64,000 nt of DNA from Pseudomonas sp. GL-B-19 (lineage in GTDB: Bacteria; Pseudomonadota; Gammaproteobacteria; Pseudomonadales; Pseudomonadaceae). The translations under genes and the position numbers were made by a program. Below are positions 59,442 to 64,000 of this stretch, in pieces. Position 1 is the first letter of the stretch; each line of letters opens with the position of its first letter. A model generated the notes under the pieces. It did no database searches, was not told the origin of the DNA, and saw only the letters and a program-made list of their open reading frames with translations. The stretch covers positions 1-64,000 of the forward strand of contig NZ_JAHBDK010000064.1 of assembly GCF_019956415.1 (NCBI RefSeq). Direction: 5' to 3'.

Positions 59442-61121
59442 TTACCGCTCATGGACATAAGTGCCTGGCGCTGCTTCGCCGGCGGTGTAGGTTTTGTTGC
59501 CCAGGCTGGCTGGCGCCTTTTTCAACTTGCCCCCACGCTCGGCTTGCCATGCCTGCCAGTGCAGCCACCAGGAATCGGTGTGCTTGGTGGAGTTCTCTTG
59601 CCACTCTTCGGCCTTGACCGGCATCTCGCTGCTGGTCATGTAGCGTGATTTCGGATTGCCCGGCGGGTTCAGAATGCTCTGGATATGCCCGCTGCTCGAC
59701 AACACGAATTCGACCTTGCCACCAAACAGTTGCGCTGACTTGTAGCAGGACTTCCATGGGGTGATGTGGTCGGTGGTGCCGGCCAGGCAATAGATGTCTG
59801 CGGTGACTTGTTTCAGGTCAATCGGCGTACCGCACACTTCCAGTGCATTGGGGCGGATCAGTGGATTACTTTTGAACATCTCGATCAGGTCGCCGTGGAA
59901 CGCGGCCGGTAACCGTGTGGTGTCGTTGTTCCAGAACAGAATGTCGAACACCGGCGGTTCGTTGCCCAGCAGGTAGTTGTTGACCCAGTAGTTCCAGATC
60001 AAGTCGTTGGGGCGCATCCAGGCAAAGACTTTCGCCATGTCGCGGCCTTCCAGCACACCGGCCTGATAGGACTGGCGCTTGGCGGATTCCAGGGTTTGCT
60101 CGTCGACGAACAGGGCGACGTCGCTGTCCAGGGTGGTATCCAGCACGCTGACCAGCAGCGTCAGGGAGTTGACCTTTTTCTCGCCGATTGCCGCGTAATG
60201 GCCCAGCAGCGCGGTGCAGGTGATGCCGCCGGAGCAGGCGCCGAGCATGTTGATGTCTTTGCTGCCCGTGATGGCGCTGACCACATCGACCGCTTCCTTG
60301 AGCGCTTCGATGTAGGTCGACAGGCCCCACTCGCGCTGCTCCTTGGTCGGGTTGCGCCAGCTGACGATAAAGGTCTGCAGATTACTGCGCAGGCAGTAGC
60401 GCGCCAGGCTCTTCTCGGGGCTCAGGTCGAATACGTAGAACTTGTTGATTTGTGGCGGCACCACCAGCAGTGGGCGCTCGTGCACTTGCTCGGTGGTCGG
60501 CTTGTACTGGATCAGCTCCAGTACATCGTTGCGGAACACCACGGCGCCTTCGGTTACGCCCAGGCTCTTGCCAACTTCGAATGCGCCCATGTTGACCTGG
60601 CTCGGCATGCCGCCGTTGTGCACCATGTCCTTGGCCAGATGCGAGAGGCCGTCGAGCAGGCTTTTGCCGCCGGTTTCGAAGAAGCGTTTGACCGCCGCCG
60701 GGTTGGCCGCCGAGTTGGTCGGGGCCATGGCTTCGGTCATGAGGTTGATCACGAAGTGTCCGCGAGCGACATCTTTGGGCGACAGATTACTGTCGCCGAT
60801 CCAGTCGTGGAGCTCCTTGCGCCACGCCAGGTACGTTTGCAAATAACGTCGATAGAGCGGGTTCTGAGTCCAGGCCGGATCGTTGAAGCGGCGGTCTTCG
60901 GGTGTCGGTTGAAGCTCGGATTTGCCGAATACCACGTTCTTCAGTTCAAGGCCGAAATGGGCGACATGCTTGGCACTGTGAATCGGTTGTTTGATGGCCT
61001 GTCTGAGCACCATGCGAGCAGAAGCCAAAAGATCCTTTCCGCGCAGCCCAACGACTGGATTCAGCCCCAAGGTGTTTTCCGAGGCTTGTGATTTCAAGTC
61101 ATCGTTATTCTTATTACTCAT
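59442..61121 (-). CDS. phaC1: class II polyhydroxyalkanoate synthase 1
   Basis: PhaC1 is usually the main medium-chain PHA synthase. The 559-residue protein has MLGACSGGITCTA with the catalytic Cys296, AGTTDHITPW with the Asp and SSSGHIQSILNPPGNP with the His. It heads the phaC1ZC2D unit. A sigma-54-type promoter lies about 125 bp upstream. A conserved RGKDLLASARMVLRQA start (about 27-42) is shared with PhaC2. Confidence 0.98.
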   Translation of the reverse strand: MSNKNNDDLKSQASENTLGLNPVVGLRGKDLLASARMVLRQAIKQPIHSAKHVAHFGLELKNVVFGKSELQPTPEDRRFNDPAWTQNPLYRRYLQTYLAWRKELHDWIGDSNLSPKDVARGHFVINLMTEAMAPTNSAANPAAVKRFFETGGKSLLDGLSHLAKDMVHNGGMPSQVNMGAFEVGKSLGVTEGAVVFRNDVLELIQYKPTTEQVHERPLLVVPPQINKFYVFDLSPEKSLARYCLRSNLQTFIVSWRNPTKEQREWGLSTYIEALKEAVDVVSAITGSKDINMLGACSGGITCTALLGHYAAIGEKKVNSLTLLVSVLDTTLDSDVALFVDEQTLESAKRQSYQAGVLEGRDMAKVFAWMRPNDLIWNYWVNNYLLGNEPPVFDILFWNNDTTRLPAAFHGDLIEMFKSNPLIRPNALEVCGTPIDLKQVTADIYCLAGTTDHITPWKSCYKSAQLFGGKVEFVLSSSGHIQSILNPPGNPKSRYMTSSEMPVKAEEWQENSTKHTDSWWLHWQAWQAERGGKLKKAPASLGNKTYTAGEAAPGTYVHER

Positions 61122-61247
61122 CTACGACGCTCCATTGCCCTGAGACGAGTACCTGGGGCTGACTTTTTTCGTCAAACAGTCTTTGCCAGGTACTGCTACT
61201 TGGGTGACCGATAATTCTGCATCGCTGCTTTTTAGTTCAGAGAGCAT

Positions 61248-61263
61248 TGCAGGGAACTTGCCA
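61248..61263 (-). promoter_or_regulatory. sigma-54-type promoter of phaC1
   Basis: On the minus strand TGGCAAG-TTCC-CTGCA matches the -24/-12 consensus with GG and GC 10 bp apart. A sigma-54 promoter has been reported for phaC1 in related species. It would leave a leader of about 115 nt. A TGACG-AAAAAA-GTCA palindrome lies nearer the gene (61160-61175), with TTGACG inside, and may belong to a second promoter or a PhaD site. The 259-bp gap holds nothing else I can name. Confidence 0.72.
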
Positions 61264-61380
61264 GTTCCATTGGTTACCCGAGTTTAATTTTTTTCGCAAG
61301 CAGGCCAATCATTGGCCTTTGAGCCGAGCATTCAAACAGATGAAATTAGAAAATGCCTTCTAAAGAGCAAAAGGGCCGAT

Positions 61381-61758
61381 TTAGAGCATCAGCTTGACGA
61401 TGGATTCGTTCGGATCGCGGGTTTTTCCGGCGGCTTTGAGCTCGGCAAGATAGTCTTCCCAGAGTGCGTCATAACGTCGCGCAAGTTCGTAAAGGTATTC
61501 CCAGGTGAACAGGCCGCTGTCGTGGCCGTCGTCGAAGGTCAATTTCAGTGCGTACTGACCGGCCGGTTCTACCTTGGACAGGCCGACGTTGATCTTGCCA
61601 AATTGCAGGATGGGTTTGCCGTGGCCCTGGACCTCGGCGGAGGGAGAGTGCACGCGCAGGAACTCGGCGGGCAGGTGATATTCCTCGCCGGACGCGTATT
61701 TCAGCGACAGGGTTTTCGAGGCTTTGTGCAGTTTGATGTCGGTGGGGAGTTGGGTCAT
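61381..61758 (-). CDS. DUF971 domain protein
   Basis: The 125-residue protein (IKLHKASKTLSLKYASGEEY, LKLTFDDGHDSGLFTWEYLYEL) is a stand-alone DUF971 domain, related to the N-terminal part of gamma-butyrobetaine hydroxylase and to some Fe-S-cluster biogenesis factors. No catalytic residues are established. It lies between hslU and phaC1 in the same direction, as in other pseudomonads. Confidence 0.9.
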   Translation of the reverse strand: MTQLPTDIKLHKASKTLSLKYASGEEYHLPAEFLRVHSPSAEVQGHGKPILQFGKINVGLSKVEPAGQYALKLTFDDGHDSGLFTWEYLYELARRYDALWEDYLAELKAAGKTRDPNESIVKLML

Positions 61759-61785
61759 GTTGGATGTCCGCCTGTGTAGAGCCTT

Positions 61786-61876
61786 GTGGGAGCGAGCCTG
61801 CTCGCGATGAGGTCATAACATTCAACATATCCTTTGAATGTCACACCGCTATCGCGAGCAGGCTCGCTCCCACAGG
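61786..61876. repeat. inverted REP pair
   Basis: TGTGGGAGCGAGCCTGCTCGCGAT and CGCGAGCAGGCTCGCTCCCAC flank a symmetrical segment with CATTCAA and TTGAATG. It lies between hslU and the DUF971 gene. Confidence 0.9.
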
Positions 61877-61899
61877 TTCTCGACCACTGTAAGTATGGC

Positions 61900-63240
61900 T
61901 TACAGGATATAACGGGACAGGTCTTCGTTCTGCGCCAATTCGCCCAAATGGCTGTTGACGTAGTCGGCGTCGATCATGATCACCTTGCCGTCATGGGCGC
62001 TGGCCAGATCACCGGCGCTGAACGACACCTCTTCAAGCAAGCGCTCAAGCAAGGTGTGCAGGCGACGGGCACCGATGTTCTCGGTCTTCTCGTTGACCTG
62101 CCAGGCGATCTCGGCAATGCGCTTGATGCCGCTCGGCTGGAACTCGATGCCCAGGCCTTCGGTTTTCAGCAGGGCACAGTATTGCTCGGTGAGCGATGCA
62201 TGCGGCTCGCTGAGAATGCGCTCGAAATCTTCCGGTGTCAGCGCCTTGAGTTCGACACGAATCGGCAAGCGGCCTTGCAGCTCAGGCACCAGGTCGCTCG
62301 GCTTGCTCAGGTGGAACGCACCGGAAGCAATGAACAGGATGTGGTCGGTCTTGACCATGCCCAGCTTGGTGTTGACGGTGCAGCCTTCGATCAGCGGCAG
62401 CAAGTCACGCTGTACGCCTTCACGGGACACATCGACGCCACCGGAATTACCGCGCTTGGCCACCTTGTCGATTTCGTCGATGAACACGATGCCGTGCTGC
62501 TCGACCGCTTCCAGTGCCTTGGCTTTCAACTCTTCTTCGTTGACCAGGCGACCGGCTTCTTCGTCACGCACCAGTTTCAGCGCTTCCTTGACCTTGAGCT
62601 TGCGGCTTTTCTTCTTGCCCTTGCCCATGTTGGCGAAGAGGCTCTGCAACTGGTTGGTCATTTCTTCCATGCCCGGTGGCGCAGAGATGTCGACGCCGGC
62701 CATTTCGGCGACTTCGATTTCGATCTCCTTGTCGTCCAGCTGACCTTCGCGCAGGCGCTTGCGGAACAGCTGGCGGGTGTTGGAATCAGCCGACGGTGCA
62801 GCGTCTTCGTTGCTGAAACCCATGCGTGCCGGTGGCAGCAGGGCGTCAAGGATGCGCTCTTCAGCGGCATCTTCGGCGCGGTGGCGCACCTTGGTGATTT
62901 CCTGTTCGCGCAGCAATTTGATCGCAGCGTCAGCCAGGTCACGAATGATCGATTCAACGTCGCGGCCCACATAGCCGACTTCGGTGAACTTGGTCGCTTC
63001 GACTTTGATGAACGGCGCGTTGGCGAGTTTGGCCAGGCGACGGGCGATCTCGGTTTTACCGACACCGGTCGGGCCGATCATCAGGATGTTCTTTGGGGTT
63101 ACTTCAACGCGCAGCTCTTCAGGCAGCTGCATCCGGCGCCAGCGGTTACGCAACGCGATGGCGACGGCGCGCTTGGCATCGTCCTGGCCGATGATATGGC
63201 GGTTGAGTTCGTGGACGATTTCACGGGGAGTCATGGACAT
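61900..63240 (-). CDS. hslU: HslU ATPase of the HslVU protease
   Basis: HslU is the AAA+ unfoldase that feeds substrates into HslV. The 446-residue protein has Walker A GPTGVGKTE (56-64), an inserted I-domain (about 110-240), Walker B GIVFIDEIDK and the sensor/arginine region LQGRLPIRVEL, ending in the conserved SRYIL tail that docks into HslV. It follows hslV by 55 bp in the same unit. Confidence 0.98.
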   Translation of the reverse strand: MSMTPREIVHELNRHIIGQDDAKRAVAIALRNRWRRMQLPEELRVEVTPKNILMIGPTGVGKTEIARRLAKLANAPFIKVEATKFTEVGYVGRDVESIIRDLADAAIKLLREQEITKVRHRAEDAAEERILDALLPPARMGFSNEDAAPSADSNTRQLFRKRLREGQLDDKEIEIEVAEMAGVDISAPPGMEEMTNQLQSLFANMGKGKKKSRKLKVKEALKLVRDEEAGRLVNEEELKAKALEAVEQHGIVFIDEIDKVAKRGNSGGVDVSREGVQRDLLPLIEGCTVNTKLGMVKTDHILFIASGAFHLSKPSDLVPELQGRLPIRVELKALTPEDFERILSEPHASLTEQYCALLKTEGLGIEFQPSGIKRIAEIAWQVNEKTENIGARRLHTLLERLLEEVSFSAGDLASAHDGKVIMIDADYVNSHLGELAQNEDLSRYIL

Positions 63241-63295
63241 AGTATTTAGCGGACCTCAAGCAAGAATGAGCCGTGGCGCAATGGCCAACACGGGC

Positions 63296-63826
63296 TTACT
63301 CGGCGCAGTCCTGCTCCTCAATGGTCTGGGTGTGATTGGTGAATACGCAGATGTCGGCGGCGATGCCGAGAGCGGTTTCGACGATTTCCCGGGCCGACAG
63401 ATCGGTCTTCTTCAGCAGTGCGCTGGCAGCGGCCTGGGCATAACCGCCGCCGGAACCCATGGCGATCAGGCCTTCTTCAGGCTCAACCACATCGCCATTG
63501 CCGGTAATGATCAGGGAGGCGTCTTTGTTGGCGACTGCGAGCATGGCTTCGAGACGGCTGAGGGAGCGGTCGGTGCGCCATTCTTTGGCGAGTTCGACGG
63601 CGGCGCGAACCAGGTGACCTTGGTGTTTCTCAAGCTGGCCTTCGAAACGTTCGAAGAGGGTGAAGGCGTCAGCCGTGGCCCCGGCAAAACCGGCGATAAC
63701 CTGGCCGTGGTACAGGCGGCGAACTTTCTTCGCGTTGCCTTTCATCACGGTATTGCCGAGAGAAACCTGGCCGTCGCCGCCCATGACGACTTTGCCGTGG
63801 CGGCGAACTGAAACGATGGTGGTCAA
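63296..63826 (-). CDS. hslV: HslV proteolytic subunit
   Basis: HslV is a proteasome-like threonine protease. The 176-residue protein begins MTTIVSVRR, so removal of Met exposes the catalytic Thr. Also visible are GKVVMGGDGQVSLGNTVMK and MGSGGGYAQAAASALL. It heads the hslVU unit, and a heat-shock promoter precedes it. Confidence 0.98.
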   Translation of the reverse strand: MTTIVSVRRHGKVVMGGDGQVSLGNTVMKGNAKKVRRLYHGQVIAGFAGATADAFTLFERFEGQLEKHQGHLVRAAVELAKEWRTDRSLSRLEAMLAVANKDASLIITGNGDVVEPEEGLIAMGSGGGYAQAAASALLKKTDLSAREIVETALGIAADICVFTNHTQTIEEQDCAE

Positions 63827-63871
63827 GGGAGAGTCTCCACGCAGCGGGGCGAAAATGCCTTATGCCAACTC

Positions 63872-63899
63872 ATATGGGGGTGGTGGAGCGTATTTCAAC
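63872..63899 (-). promoter_or_regulatory. sigma-32 heat-shock promoter of hslVU
   Basis: On the minus strand GTTGAAA and CCCCATAT are separated by exactly 13 bp, nearly identical to the RpoH consensus CTTGAAA-N11-16-CCCCATNT. The expected start of transcription is about 38 bp before the hslV ATG. Confidence 0.9.
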
Positions 63900-63959
63900 T
63901 GTGGGGTGAGGCGAGGGACGAGCGGTTGGCAGCGGGTGATGGATGTTTTGTCGGGAAGG

Positions 63960-63992
63960 GCGCCTTCGCCGGCAAGCCGGCTCCTACAGGGA
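63960..63992. repeat. REP arm at window edge
   Basis: CGCCTTCGCCGGCAAGCCGGCTCCTAC is one arm of the GGCTTGCC class. The partner, if any, lies beyond the window. Confidence 0.75.
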
Positions 63993-64000
63993 TTGACGAA

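Noticed and set aside
1..64000. tRNA or rRNA genes
   Set aside because: No cloverleaf-like segment with the conserved TTCGAATC/GGTTC pattern and no rRNA sequence was seen in any intergenic gap.

Overview
The window reads as a chromosomal segment of a fluorescent Pseudomonas (P. fluorescens group). The evidence is a block of conserved gene neighbourhoods known from this genus (glnA-thiI-typA, a long hut locus, opgGH, ubiEJB-hisIE-tatABC-rsmE, phaC1ZC2D/phaIF, hslVU), high-GC codon use, and about seventeen REP-type palindromes of the two kinds common in these genomes (cores CGCGAGCAGGCTCGC and GCCGGCAAGCCGGC). Nearly all genes are core metabolism; no phage, integron or CRISPR array is visible.

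Layout. 1-213: the right end of an IS3-family element that appears to have landed inside a REP palindrome. 240-5451: glnA (minus strand, sigma-54 promoter), thiI and typA. 5650-15880: a cysteine-cluster protein, glycogen phosphorylase, a translationally coupled pair of uncharacterised envelope proteins (DUF2339/DUF3999), fructose-1,6-bisphosphatase and a DUF924 protein. 15899-16553: a small AT-richer Phd/RelE-type toxin-antitoxin pair with a palindromic operator over its promoter. 16725-19755: an amino-acid-type chemoreceptor and two small lipoproteins. 19877-36108: the histidine utilisation locus (hutF; hutCD; hutU, three transport systems, two hutH-like genes, hutI, hutG), which encodes the five-step pathway through formylglutamate. 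36360-45281: pip-dtd, the opgGH glucan genes and a polar amino acid ABC transporter. 45439-53825: a helical-bimodular chemoreceptor and the ubiE-ubiJ-ubiB-hisI-hisE-tatA-tatB-tatC-rsmE cluster. 53981-61121: polyhydroxyalkanoate genes. 61381-63826: a DUF971 gene and hslVU with a heat-shock promoter.

How the genes work together. Much of the window serves nitrogen and carbon supply from amino acids: glutamine synthetase, histidine uptake and breakdown to glutamate, an amino acid ABC transporter, and chemoreceptors for amino acids and probably 2-oxoglutarate. Sigma-54-type sites before glnA and phaC1, and a weaker one before hutU, fit nitrogen and carbon control. Excess carbon is stored as medium-chain polyhydroxyalkanoate by the pha genes.

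The observations most worth checking are: (1) the first hutH paralogue, which keeps the histidase fold signature but has Tyr-Leu-Thr where the Ala-Ser-Gly triad that forms the MIO cofactor should be; and (2) an insert of roughly 250 bp between tatB and tatC made of nested inverted repeats, whose outermost 31-bp perfect arms include the tatC ribosome-binding site and start codon, so the mRNA could fold the tatC start into a long hairpin. All calls come from reading the sequence; no database search was run.
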